A stretch of 64,000 nucleotides of DNA from Pseudomonadota bacterium (lineage in GTDB: Bacteria > Myxococcota > Myxococcia > Myxococcales > Myxococcaceae): positions 62,001 to 126,000 of the forward strand of contig JAFAFL010000133.1 in the NCBI GenBank assembly GCA_023423535.1, given 5' to 3'. Below, one piece after another: positions 48,827-56,447 of this stretch. The position numbers were made by a program, and so were the translations under genes. A model generated the notes under the pieces. It was not told the origin of the DNA and searched no databases. It worked only from the letters and a program-made list of their open reading frames with translations. Numbering within the stretch: the first letter of the stretch is position 1; each line of letters starts with the position of its first letter.

Positions 48827-49467
48827 CGGGCACCTCCGCAAGAGGCGAAGACGCGCTCCTCGACGATGCCGCAGAGCACGTGGCCGATGGCGATGTGCGA
48901 CTCCTGGATCCGCGCGGTGATCTTCGACGGCACCGCCAGCACGAGATCCGCGTGCAACGCGCAGGCGCCACCGCCCTCGCCGGTGAGCGCCACGGTGAAT
49001 GCGCCGCGCTCCCGAGCCGCGAGTAGACCGCGCACCACGTTCGGTGAGTTCCCGCTGGTGGAGATCCCGACCACCACGTCACCCGGCCGCGCGAAGGCCT
49101 GCACCTGCCTGGCGAAGATCTCCGCGTACTCGTAGTCGTTCGCCACCGAGGTCAGCACCGGCACGTTCGCGGTCAGCGCCAGCGCGCGCAGCGGCGCCCG
49201 GTCCCTGCGGAAGCGCCCCACCAGCTCCGCCGCGAGGTGCTGCGCGTCCGAAGCAGACCCGCCGTTTCCGAAGAAGAGCACCTGCCCGTTCGCGCTCTGC
49301 AGCGCCTCCACGAGGATCGCCGCCGCGCGCGCGATCTGTGGAGCGAGCACTTCCGCCACGCGACGCTGCGTCTCCGCGGAGTCGCTCAGCTCGCGCCGGA
49401 TCGAATCCTCCAGGGAGACCAGCGAATGGGGATGAACCGCCGCCGTCATCGAAGTGACCGCGCTCAT
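48823..49467 (-). CDS. gmhA: sedoheptulose-7-phosphate isomerase GmhA
   Basis: 214 aa. SIS-domain protein: GQVLFFGNGGSASDAQHLAAELVGRF (shown in parts: FFGNGGSASDAQH), TANVPVLTSVANDY, VVVGISTSGNSPNVVRGL, and the catalytic helix ITARIQESHIAIGHVLCGIVE. It commits sedoheptulose 7-phosphate to heptose synthesis. Starts 5 nt after the methyltransferase stop and overlaps gmhB by 4 nt. The later C6 epimerase (HldD) is not in the window. Confidence 0.96.
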   Translation of the reverse strand: MSAVTSMTAAVHPHSLVSLEDSIRRELSDSAETQRRVAEVLAPQIARAAAILVEALQSANGQVLFFGNGGSASDAQHLAAELVGRFRRDRAPLRALALTANVPVLTSVANDYEYAEIFARQVQAFARPGDVVVGISTSGNSPNVVRGLLAARERGAFTVALTGEGGGACALHADLVLAVPSKITARIQESHIAIGHVLCGIVEERVFASCGGAR

Positions 49468-49471
49468 TCGT

Positions 49472-50920
49472 TCACCCTCCCCTCAGCGGCGCGCGCAGAC
49501 GCCGGACCAGATTTCGCGCTGCTGTCAGCGGCAGCTCGATCGGATCGCGCAGCGTCGCGCGCAGATCGAACGGCCAGGAGACCTCGCCCAGCTCGTTGCG
49601 CGGCTGCGAACCGGCGGGCAACGCGGTCACGGTGACCTCCTCCAGCAGCGGCGCGCGCCCACTTCCCTTCGGCCGGGCGACGATGGCGTAGCGGGCGTCG
49701 TCTCTCGGGTTGATCGGGAGCTCCAACGTGCGCTGTCCGCCCTGCAGCTGCACGTCTCCCTCCCACAGCGTCTCCACGCGCCCGGGCGGGTGACGGACGT
49801 CCAGTCGTTGCACGCGGACGGTGAAGGTTCCGCCGGCCCCACCGCGCGACGCGAGATGAACCCGGACCGTGCGCGGCTTCGCGCCCAGCCACACGTAGGC
49901 GGTGTGGACCGCATCGCGCTCCGCAGCCCTCCCCTCTCGCGAGAAGAACGCCTCGTGCCCGGCAAAGTGCGGCGAGCGCCGCTCGGGCAGCGCCGCGAAC
50001 GGATGAAGCGGCAGCGACGACTCCTCCACCAGCCGTCGCATCCGCGAGAGCCCCGCCTCCACGAAGCGCGCGCTCCCCTCGAAGCCCTCCCAACGCCAGG
50101 GCTCGTTCAGGGACGCGCCCCCTTCCGCCCGTCGCAGCGTGAGCACGCACGAGGTGAAGGGCACGTTCGCGTTGGCGAGGTGCAGGTGCGCCAGGCTCCC
50201 GAAGAGCCGCTCTCCGAAGCGCCCCTCTCCGTCGTTGAGCCCGCTGGCGACCTCCACCGGCAGCGGCGTGTTCAGCTCGTGCTCCGTCAGCCGCGCGTCC
50301 ACGACGCCACCCGAGACCTCGAACCCGCTCTGCCGCGCGAGAAGCTCCAGCTCCCTCCGCGAGAAGAAGTGGTTGCCCGGCTGCGCCACCGGCGCGTCGA
50401 GAAAGGTCAGCTCGGTGGTCAGCGCGTAGATGCCGCCCGGCTTCAGCACGCGGTGCACCTCGCGCAGATGCCGCAGGAAGTCGCCGGTGCCGCCGATGTG
50501 CTCGATCGCGCAGGAGGACCAGGCGAAGTCGAACGAAGCATCGGGAAAGGCGATCTCGCGCATGTCCATCCGCCGCGCGGAGAGCGTGCCGTCGGGAATG
50601 GCGAACGGGGCCGCGCCACGAACGAAGGCCGCGGCATCGGCGGTGCGCGCGGTATCCCAGGTGGTCACGTCACCGTAGAGATCGGTCGCCCACAGGTGCT
50701 TCACCCGGCGCGCGACGGAGTAGAGAAGGCGCTCGGTGCCGCTGCCGAAGGAGATGCCCTCCCGCTCCGGCCCGAGCATCCCGTGCAGCTCCAGCGCCCG
50801 GTAGAGGACCGCGAACTCCCACTGCTTGCGGTGACAGCGCGGCAGCTCCTCGAGCGCCTCGCGCACCGTCCTATCCAGCTCGGGACGAAACCAATCGGCG
50901 GCGTCACAGACCTTGTTCAT
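49472..50920 (-). CDS. class I SAM-dependent methyltransferase with C-terminal beta domain
   Basis: 482 aa from the ATG at 50920. The methyltransferase core is at ~50-260: SFGSGTERLLYSVARR (motif I), WATDLYGDV (post I), FDFAWSSCAIEHIGG (motif II/III) and LREVHRVLKPGGIYALTTEL. Residues ~300-480 form an additional Ser/Val-rich beta region (RVHLASRGGAGGTFTVRVQR, TLELPINPRDDARYAIVARP) not needed for catalysis. Position at the head of the ADP-heptose genes, 4 nt before gmhA, suggests glycan or O-antigen methylation; the substrate is unknown. Confidence 0.85.
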   Translation of the reverse strand: MNKVCDAADWFRPELDRTVREALEELPRCHRKQWEFAVLYRALELHGMLGPEREGISFGSGTERLLYSVARRVKHLWATDLYGDVTTWDTARTADAAAFVRGAAPFAIPDGTLSARRMDMREIAFPDASFDFAWSSCAIEHIGGTGDFLRHLREVHRVLKPGGIYALTTELTFLDAPVAQPGNHFFSRRELELLARQSGFEVSGGVVDARLTEHELNTPLPVEVASGLNDGEGRFGERLFGSLAHLHLANANVPFTSCVLTLRRAEGGASLNEPWRWEGFEGSARFVEAGLSRMRRLVEESSLPLHPFAALPERRSPHFAGHEAFFSREGRAAERDAVHTAYVWLGAKPRTVRVHLASRGGAGGTFTVRVQRLDVRHPPGRVETLWEGDVQLQGGQRTLELPINPRDDARYAIVARPKGSGRAPLLEEVTVTALPAGSQPRNELGEVSWPFDLRATLRDPIELPLTAARNLVRRLRAPLRGG

Positions 50921-51087
50921 GCGGCGGGACCTCACGGCCCTGCAGGTCGTCGCCGCCATTGCCCCCGACGCCCAGAAGCCGGCCTCCGTGCGCTGCATCA
51001 CAGTCGTTCGGATCGCCCGCCAGTGGAGCTGACCTCCAATGAACGACCCCGACCGCCGCCGGAACGCGCGCCGAGTCTCCGCGGCGG

Positions 51088-51093
51088 TAGCAC
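51088..51093 (+). promoter_or_regulatory. -10 hexamer for leaderless GT9-gene transcript
   Basis: TAGCAC followed by 7 nt and the GTG at 51101; no Shine-Dalgarno. Confidence 0.35.
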
Positions 51094-51100
51094 TGCGCCC

Positions 51101-52888
51101 GTGAGCGACCTCGCCCGTCCGCTGCTCCCGACGACCGACACTTCCCCACTTCGGCACCTCGCGCAGATGCGCCGGAGCCACGCGGTGTTCTCCACCTTGT
51201 GGCGAGGCGACCTCCCGCTTAGGGCCGCCGCAGGAGAGTCCGAGGTGCTCAGCCAGGCGGTGCGCGGAGCGATCGATCACTACTGCGCGGTCGAGGCGCA
51301 TCCTGAAGAGGTGGCCCGGCTCCTTCGCTTTGGCGACGAGGCGGTGCTGTTGCTTGGAGACAACGGTGGCGCTGCACCGGCTGAAGCGTTCTTCCGAGCT
51401 TCGGCCTCGTGGGCATCGTTCCTCTTCGAACGGGAAGCGTTCGCCCGCGCTCGTGAGGTGACGCAGCGCGCACTCTCCCGCGGCCCGGAGCGCCATCCCT
51501 CGCTGCGTTTCGACCTCACGGTGCAGCACGCGGAGGCGCTGCTCGCGCTGGGCGAACCGGAGGAGGCGCACCGCAGCCTCGAAGCCCTGGCGCTGCGGCC
51601 GTGGCTCTTTCCGCAGCGGGAGGCGAATGCGATCGAACGACTGACGAGGCTTCGCGCGCGCGCGCAGTTGCTGCTCGGTCATGCAGAGGGACACCGCGCG
51701 CTGTGGTGGGAGGCGCTGGCCTCTGGTGACTTTGATGATGACCGGCGACTGAGGGCACTGAAGGAGCTCGCGCGCAGCTCGGGTGGTTGGTTCGCGCCGC
51801 TCGATCCGCGCAGGCCCGCACCGGATGTCCGCGCGCGCGTCCGGTATGCCGCGTGGCTGGCGCATCTGGGGCTCTCGCGTTCGAGTGCGTGGCGGACGAG
51901 CGGGCTCTCGCGTGCCTCCGGCAGTGCGGCTCGGGCGCTCTCCTCCGCGCTGGCGTTGAAGAACGTGCGCATGCGCAAAGGAGAGGAGATCCCAAGTCCT
52001 CGCGGCGTGCTCGTCACGAGGGCGATGGGCGGGCTGGGCGACCTGTTGATGATGACCCCGGGACTGCACGCGCTCGCGCGACGACAGGGCGGCAACGAGC
52101 GCGTGACCTTCGCCATCCCCCGCTCCTTTCATGCGCTCTTCGCGGGGGATCCGGCGTTCGATCTCGCGGACATCGAGGACCCTTCGCTCACGCCCACCGT
52201 CTACGGCGCCTGGCACGACCTCACCGACTGCCCTGCTTCGCGCGTGGAGAGCCGCACCGCACCGAAGGTCACCCGCTCCCGCATCGAGCTCTTCGCCGAG
52301 GGCCTGGGCGTCTCACCCGCGGAGCTCGACCGCAGCGGTCGAAGGCCTCGCTACCGCGTGCGAGACGAGGAACGAACCGCTGCGCAGCGCGAGATCGCCC
52401 GCTTCCGCAAGCAGGGGAAGCTCGTGGCCGTGCAGCTCCACTGCGCGGAGACCTACCGGGACGCGCCGCAGCTCCCCCAGGTGATCGAACGGCTCTCGAG
52501 GCTGCACGACGTGGTGCTCATCGACGGCGGGCGCGCGGAGGGTTTCGACGGGCTGCGGCTCCTCCGCTGCGACGGGCGGCCGCTGCGCGAGGCGGTGGCG
52601 GTGCTCGGCGAGTGCGACCTGCTCGTGGCGCCGGACTCGGCGATGGTCCACTTCGCGGCGGCGCTGGACGTGCGCACGCTCCTGCTCGCGGGGCCGATCA
52701 GCGGCCGGGTGCGTTCAGTGGACTATCCGCGCTGCGAGTGGATGGACGCCGGCGCCGAACTGGGCTGCGTCCCCTGCTGGCGCAACGGCAACGACCTCTG
52801 CCGGGCGACGAACTCGCCGGTGAGCGCCTGCATGGTGGCGCTGAGCGCGGAGCGGGTGCTGCAGCGCGTCGAGGACATGCTCCTGTAA
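51101..52888 (+). CDS. GT9 heptosyltransferase-like protein with helical-repeat N-domain
   Basis: 595 aa from a GTG. Residues ~1-290 are helical repeats with TPR-like phrases (ALLALGEPEEAHRSLEALAL, RARAQLLLGHAEGHRALW). From ~300 the GT-B fold of family 9 begins with LVTRAMGGLGDLLMMTPGLHAL; the donor-site segment LLVAPDSAMVHFAAALDVRTLLLAG and a late CVPCWRNGNDLC cluster follow. GT9 enzymes add heptose from ADP-heptose to LPS core; the divergent ADP-heptose operon supports that role. The fused repeat domain is not found in Escherichia WaaC/WaaF and may bind an assembly partner. Confidence 0.85.
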   Translation: MSDLARPLLPTTDTSPLRHLAQMRRSHAVFSTLWRGDLPLRAAAGESEVLSQAVRGAIDHYCAVEAHPEEVARLLRFGDEAVLLLGDNGGAAPAEAFFRASASWASFLFEREAFARAREVTQRALSRGPERHPSLRFDLTVQHAEALLALGEPEEAHRSLEALALRPWLFPQREANAIERLTRLRARAQLLLGHAEGHRALWWEALASGDFDDDRRLRALKELARSSGGWFAPLDPRRPAPDVRARVRYAAWLAHLGLSRSSAWRTSGLSRASGSAARALSSALALKNVRMRKGEEIPSPRGVLVTRAMGGLGDLLMMTPGLHALARRQGGNERVTFAIPRSFHALFAGDPAFDLADIEDPSLTPTVYGAWHDLTDCPASRVESRTAPKVTRSRIELFAEGLGVSPAELDRSGRRPRYRVRDEERTAAQREIARFRKQGKLVAVQLHCAETYRDAPQLPQVIERLSRLHDVVLIDGGRAEGFDGLRLLRCDGRPLREAVAVLGECDLLVAPDSAMVHFAAALDVRTLLLAGPISGRVRSVDYPRCEWMDAGAELGCVPCWRNGNDLCRATNSPVSACMVALSAERVLQRVEDMLL

Positions 52889-52945
52889 GAGGGCTTTTCT
52901 CGGAGGGTGAGAAACCGGCAGGGCTGATCGGCCGATAACCCCGGC

Positions 52946-53920
52946 ATGCCCTCCCAGAAGATCTCCGCCGGCCTTCCTCGTCCGCTGCGCGTCGGCATGC
53001 GCGGCCCGAACGTGCGCACCGTGGAGCGCGAGCTGAAGGAGCTCGGCCTGTTGAAGGGGCCGGCGGACGGGTTCTTCGACGCGAAGACGAAGGCGGCGGT
53101 GCAGCGCTACGAGCGCGCCCAGGGCTGGAAGGCGGACGGCGTCGTCGGAGACCGGCTCTTCCGGAAGCTCACCGGTGGGGGCGCGCAGGGAGACGCACCC
53201 GCGGGCAAGGACAGCTTCAACTTCCGCACCGTCAGCATCAACGTGAAGAGCAACCCGGAGATGTCGCAGGACAAGGTCCTTCACGACGTCCGCAAGGCAG
53301 CACGCGCGGGGAGCCTCATCGGCTGGAACGAGATCGGCCCGAAGCGCTACGCCGACGCGATCCGCGGGCTGGGCAAGGACTGGGGCCACTACTTCCCGAA
53401 GCACGGCAACTACCAGATCCCCAACCCCATCTCCTGGAAGAAGAGCATCTGGGAGAAGAAGGACGAGGGCTTCATGAAGACCCACGGCGGTCTCGCGAAG
53501 GTCTCGCCCTCCCGCTACATCACGTGGGTGGAGCTCGAGCACAAGAAGAGCGGCCAGCGCGTGGTGCGGCTGAACACGCACCTCGTGAGCGGCGCGTGGT
53601 CCTCGCCGAAGCCCACCACCGAGTGGCGTCGCGCGCAGTGGAACACGCACATGAAGAAGCTCGACGCGCTGGTGGAGAAGTTCGAGAAGCAGGGCAAGGT
53701 CGTGATCGTCGGCGGCGACTTCAACCGCGACAGCCACCGGGTGCTGGGGAAGGACGTGCGCTACGCGAGCGGCCTGCACACGCCGACGCACGGCAACCGG
53801 ACGCTCGACTACATCATGCACACCCCGCACGAGGACCTGCGCAAGCTCGGCGCGCGCTCGGAGGGCGGCTACCGGTCCGATCACGACGCGGTGATCGTGA
53901 AGTACCAGCTGAAGAAGTAG
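52946..53920 (+). CDS. peptidoglycan-binding domain fused to EEP-fold nuclease/phosphatase
   Basis: 324 aa. Residues ~13-73 are a PG_binding_1 three-helix domain (LRVGMRGPNVRTVERELKEL, GFFDAKTKAAVQRYERAQGW, DGVVGDRLFRKL). Residues ~90-322 are an endonuclease/exonuclease/phosphatase fold: NFRTVSINVKSNPEM, acid in IGWNEIG, THLVSGAW, metal-site Asp/Asn in VIVGGDFNRDSH and the final SDHDAVIV. All EEP catalytic positions appear present. There is no standard signal peptide, so how it meets the wall is unclear. It could be a secreted effector nuclease or a wall-associated phosphatase. Confidence 0.85.
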   Translation: MPSQKISAGLPRPLRVGMRGPNVRTVERELKELGLLKGPADGFFDAKTKAAVQRYERAQGWKADGVVGDRLFRKLTGGGAQGDAPAGKDSFNFRTVSINVKSNPEMSQDKVLHDVRKAARAGSLIGWNEIGPKRYADAIRGLGKDWGHYFPKHGNYQIPNPISWKKSIWEKKDEGFMKTHGGLAKVSPSRYITWVELEHKKSGQRVVRLNTHLVSGAWSSPKPTTEWRRAQWNTHMKKLDALVEKFEKQGKVVIVGGDFNRDSHRVLGKDVRYASGLHTPTHGNRTLDYIMHTPHEDLRKLGARSEGGYRSDHDAVIVKYQLKK

Positions 53921-53971
53921 CGCCCGCGGCCGGTCCCCGAGGCGGCGCTGCTCGGTTAGCGTTTCGCCTCC

Positions 53972-54403
53972 ATGGAAACGAACGAACTCTATCGAGGCCG
54001 CCTCATCGACCACCTGCAGCTCGTGGTCACGGACCTGCAGCGAAGCCGCCGCTTCTACGAAGCGGTGCTCCCTGTGCTCGGCGTTCCCATCGGTGGAGAG
54101 GGCCCCGGCTTCTTCTGGGCGGATGAGTTCGTCGTCTCCGCCGTGGACAGCCCGGCGGCCACCGGACGTACGACCGGACGGAGCCACATCGCCTTCCAGG
54201 CGCGCGACAGGGAGATGGTGGAGCGCTTCCACAAGGCCGCGCTCGAGGCCGGTGGTACCGACAACGGCGCGCCGGGCCCGCGCTCGCACTACCACCCCGG
54301 GTACTACGCCGCGTTCGTTCTCGATCCGGATGGGAACAACCTCGAGGCCGTGTTTCACGGGCCCGCGAACAGGTCCGCGCCCGAGGTGAAGATCACGTTC
54401 TGA
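53972..54403 (+). CDS. VOC-superfamily (glyoxalase/dioxygenase-like) protein
   Basis: 143 aa. Two beta-alpha-beta-beta-beta modules: RLIDHLQLVVTDLQRSRRFYEAVLPVLG and SHIAFQARDREMVERFHKAALEAGG, ending PGYYAAFVLDPDGNNLEAVFHG. Metal ligands expected for the fold are the His in DHLQLVV, the His in SHIAF and the Glu in LEAVFH. Small single-domain members act in detoxification or antibiotic resistance; the substrate is not evident. TAGCGT lies 9 nt before the ATG. Confidence 0.87.
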   Translation: METNELYRGRLIDHLQLVVTDLQRSRRFYEAVLPVLGVPIGGEGPGFFWADEFVVSAVDSPAATGRTTGRSHIAFQARDREMVERFHKAALEAGGTDNGAPGPRSHYHPGYYAAFVLDPDGNNLEAVFHGPANRSAPEVKITF

Positions 54404-54449
54404 GGCCGCACGCCGGATCGCCTGTCCGGTATTCGCTCTCGTCGGCTGC

Positions 54450-55136
54450 CTATCCGTATGGCGCGAGGTCGAGCAATGGCGTGTCCGCCTTCAGCGCGCC
54501 GCGCGGGACGTCGAACTGCTCTGCCGCCAGACGGAGCACCGCATCGAGCGCCTCATCGTCCCGCCATCGCGCGCCGGCCCGCACCAGCCTGCCGTAGTTG
54601 TGCGCGGAGGCGTCCTCCACCAGCGTTCTGAGCGTCCGAGCTGCGGGTACGCGAAGGAAGCTTCCCGCGCCCCAGACGCTCGCTGCCACAGCGAGGGTCA
54701 CTGCACCTCCCGCGAGAGGTCCGAGCGTGAAGGCCGAGGCCGCGCCCACGGTCGCCATCGTGCGCCGCGCCTCGCGTGCATGGGCGGCGGGCCACGCAAG
54801 CGGGGGCAACCGCAGCACGAGCGCTCCTCCACCCCGTTCGACCTCTCGCCACAGTTCCTGCCACTGCGCGGGCGCGAGCAGCTCGTCCAGTGGGACATCA
54901 AGGCTCACTGCCTCACGCGCGATGCCTCTCGCGCACAACTCACCGCGCAGCAGGTGGAACACGCGCTGAGACGCACAGAAGCCGGCCTGTCGTGCGGAGT
55001 CTGGCAGGGACATCGCCCGCCAGACGGCGTCGCGCACCTCGCCGAGGGTGCCCGCGCGCGCGGCAGCGTCGTCCGGGATACGCACCTCGAAGCGCGCCTC
55101 GACCGCCATCGCGAACTCGACGAGCTCCAGACCCAT
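54450..55136 (-). CDS. ACP-like protein with permuted order and one TM, unknown function
   Basis: 228 aa from the ATG at 55136 (GGGAGG 6 nt upstream). The N-terminus MGLELVEFAMAVEARFEVRI followed by PDDAAARAGTLGEVRDAV matches helix II to IV of acyl carrier proteins, but the phosphopantetheine Ser is Gly. The C-terminus (LDAVLRLAAEQFDVPRGALK then ADTPLLDLAPYG, stop) matches ACP helix I and the loop up to the DSL motif. Between them lie a second ACP-like stretch (VFHLLRGELCARGIAREAVS), LPPLAWP, and a hydrophobic span at ~145-170. It is likely membrane-associated and unable to carry an acyl chain. Similar starts occur in uncharacterised proteins I recall from several phyla. Confidence 0.65.
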   Translation of the reverse strand: MGLELVEFAMAVEARFEVRIPDDAAARAGTLGEVRDAVWRAMSLPDSARQAGFCASQRVFHLLRGELCARGIAREAVSLDVPLDELLAPAQWQELWREVERGGGALVLRLPPLAWPAAHAREARRTMATVGAASAFTLGPLAGGAVTLAVAASVWGAGSFLRVPAARTLRTLVEDASAHNYGRLVRAGARWRDDEALDAVLRLAAEQFDVPRGALKADTPLLDLAPYG

Positions 55137-55212
55137 GACGCGCACCTCCCTCCGCACCATTTCGCCCGAGGTGGCGCGCCTGCAAGCGCCCCGGTCGGAG
55201 TGCACGTACCTG

Positions 55213-55242
55213 TTGCCACGCCCGGACAGCAGTCATTACGAC
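55213..55242 (+). promoter_or_regulatory. sigma-70-type promoter of the sugar-dehydrogenase gene (leaderless)
   Basis: TTGCCA (55213-55218), 18 nt, TACGAC (55237-55242), then 7 nt to the ATG at 55250. Transcription would start at or next to the A of ATG. Confidence 0.5.
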
Positions 55243-55249
55243 CGGGCCC

Positions 55250-56440
55250 ATGCGTACCTCTCTGCTCTCCACCTCCCTCGCCGGGGCGCTCGCCTTCTCC
55301 GCGCTGGCGACCGGCTGCCGCTCCACGCCGAAAGCGGAGCGCTGCACGTACGTGGAGGACGGCTTCGGCCCCGCGGGCACGGTGCCGGTGCGCGCGGAGA
55401 CTGTGGTCGAAGGACTGGAGGTTCCCTGGAGCCTCGCGTTCCTCCCACCCTCCGCCGAAGGCCGCGCAGGCGACGTGCTCGTCACCGAGCGCCCGGGCCG
55501 GCTGCGGCTCGTTCGTGACGGCGCGCTCGTCCCGCAACCTCTGGCGACGATCGAGGTCGATCCCGGCGGCGAGGGCGGGCTGCAGGGCCTCGCGCTGCAC
55601 CCGGACTTCGCGAGCACGCGGCAGTTCTTCCTCTACTTCACGGCCCAGAAGGACGGCGAGAAGGTCAACCGGCTCGAACGCTGGGTTCTCTCTGAAGATC
55701 GGCGCTCCGCCCTCTTCGAGAAGCGGCTGATGGACGACCTCCCCGGCGCGCGCTTCCACCACGGCGGGCGCATCCGCATCGGGCCGGATCGGATGCTCTA
55801 CGTGAGCGTGGGCGACGCGCGCGAGCCGGCCCTCGCGCAAGACCTCCGCTCACCCGCGGGCGCGATCCTCAGGCTCGGGCTCGAGGGGGAGATCCCCTCC
55901 GACAACCCCACACCCGGCAGCCCGATCTTCATCAGCGGCGTGCGCAACTCACAGGGCTTCGACTGGCTCTCCGATGACCGCCTCATCGTCACCGACCACG
56001 GACCCTCCGGCGACACGCTGCGCTTCGGGCACGACCGGGTGCAGGTCGCGTCGGCAGGCGAGAACCTCGGCTGGCCGGAGACGTACGGCTGCGAGGTGAA
56101 GGCCGGCTACGTGCCCGCGATCATCTCCTGGAAGAGCGCGGCCCCTCCCGGCGGCGCGGCGATCTACCGCGGTGACGCCATCCCCGAGTGGAAGGGCAGC
56201 CTGCTCATCGGGACGCTCAAGTCGCGGCACCTGCAGCGGGTGCAGCTGTCGGAGGACGGCACCGCCGTCGCGCTCCACGAGGTCTATCTGGAGGGCGAAC
56301 CGCCGAACGGGCTCGGCCGGATCCGCGAGGTCGTCAACGGGCCGGACGGCCACCTCTGGGTGACCACGAGCAACTGTGACGGTCGCGGCGAGTGCGGCCC
56401 GAACAAGGACCGCATCGTCCGCATCCTGCCCGCGCGCTGA
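55250..56440 (+). CDS. PQQ-dependent glucose/sorbosone-dehydrogenase-family lipoprotein
   Basis: 396 aa. Lipobox ALATGC follows a 23-residue signal. The six-bladed GSDH propeller is clear: VVEGLEVPWSLAFLP, GDVLVTERPGRLRLV, GEGGLQGLALHPDF, active-site His region ARFHHGGRIRIGPD, LYVSVGDAREP, GVRNSQGFDWL, VTDHGPSGD and GENLGWPETYG. These match residues that bind PQQ and calcium in soluble aldose dehydrogenases. It likely oxidises aldoses at the periplasmic or outer surface, feeding electrons to the respiratory chain. It ends 7 nt before the convergent Cys-repeat gene. Confidence 0.92.
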   Translation: MRTSLLSTSLAGALAFSALATGCRSTPKAERCTYVEDGFGPAGTVPVRAETVVEGLEVPWSLAFLPPSAEGRAGDVLVTERPGRLRLVRDGALVPQPLATIEVDPGGEGGLQGLALHPDFASTRQFFLYFTAQKDGEKVNRLERWVLSEDRRSALFEKRLMDDLPGARFHHGGRIRIGPDRMLYVSVGDAREPALAQDLRSPAGAILRLGLEGEIPSDNPTPGSPIFISGVRNSQGFDWLSDDRLIVTDHGPSGDTLRFGHDRVQVASAGENLGWPETYGCEVKAGYVPAIISWKSAAPPGGAAIYRGDAIPEWKGSLLIGTLKSRHLQRVQLSEDGTAVALHEVYLEGEPPNGLGRIREVVNGPDGHLWVTTSNCDGRGECGPNKDRIVRILPAR

Positions 56441-56447
56441 AGCCCGC

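Noticed and set aside
52896..52914. TTTCTC/GAGAAA hairpin after the GT9 gene as a terminator
   Set aside because: Only a 6-bp AT-rich stem without a T-tract; too weak to call.
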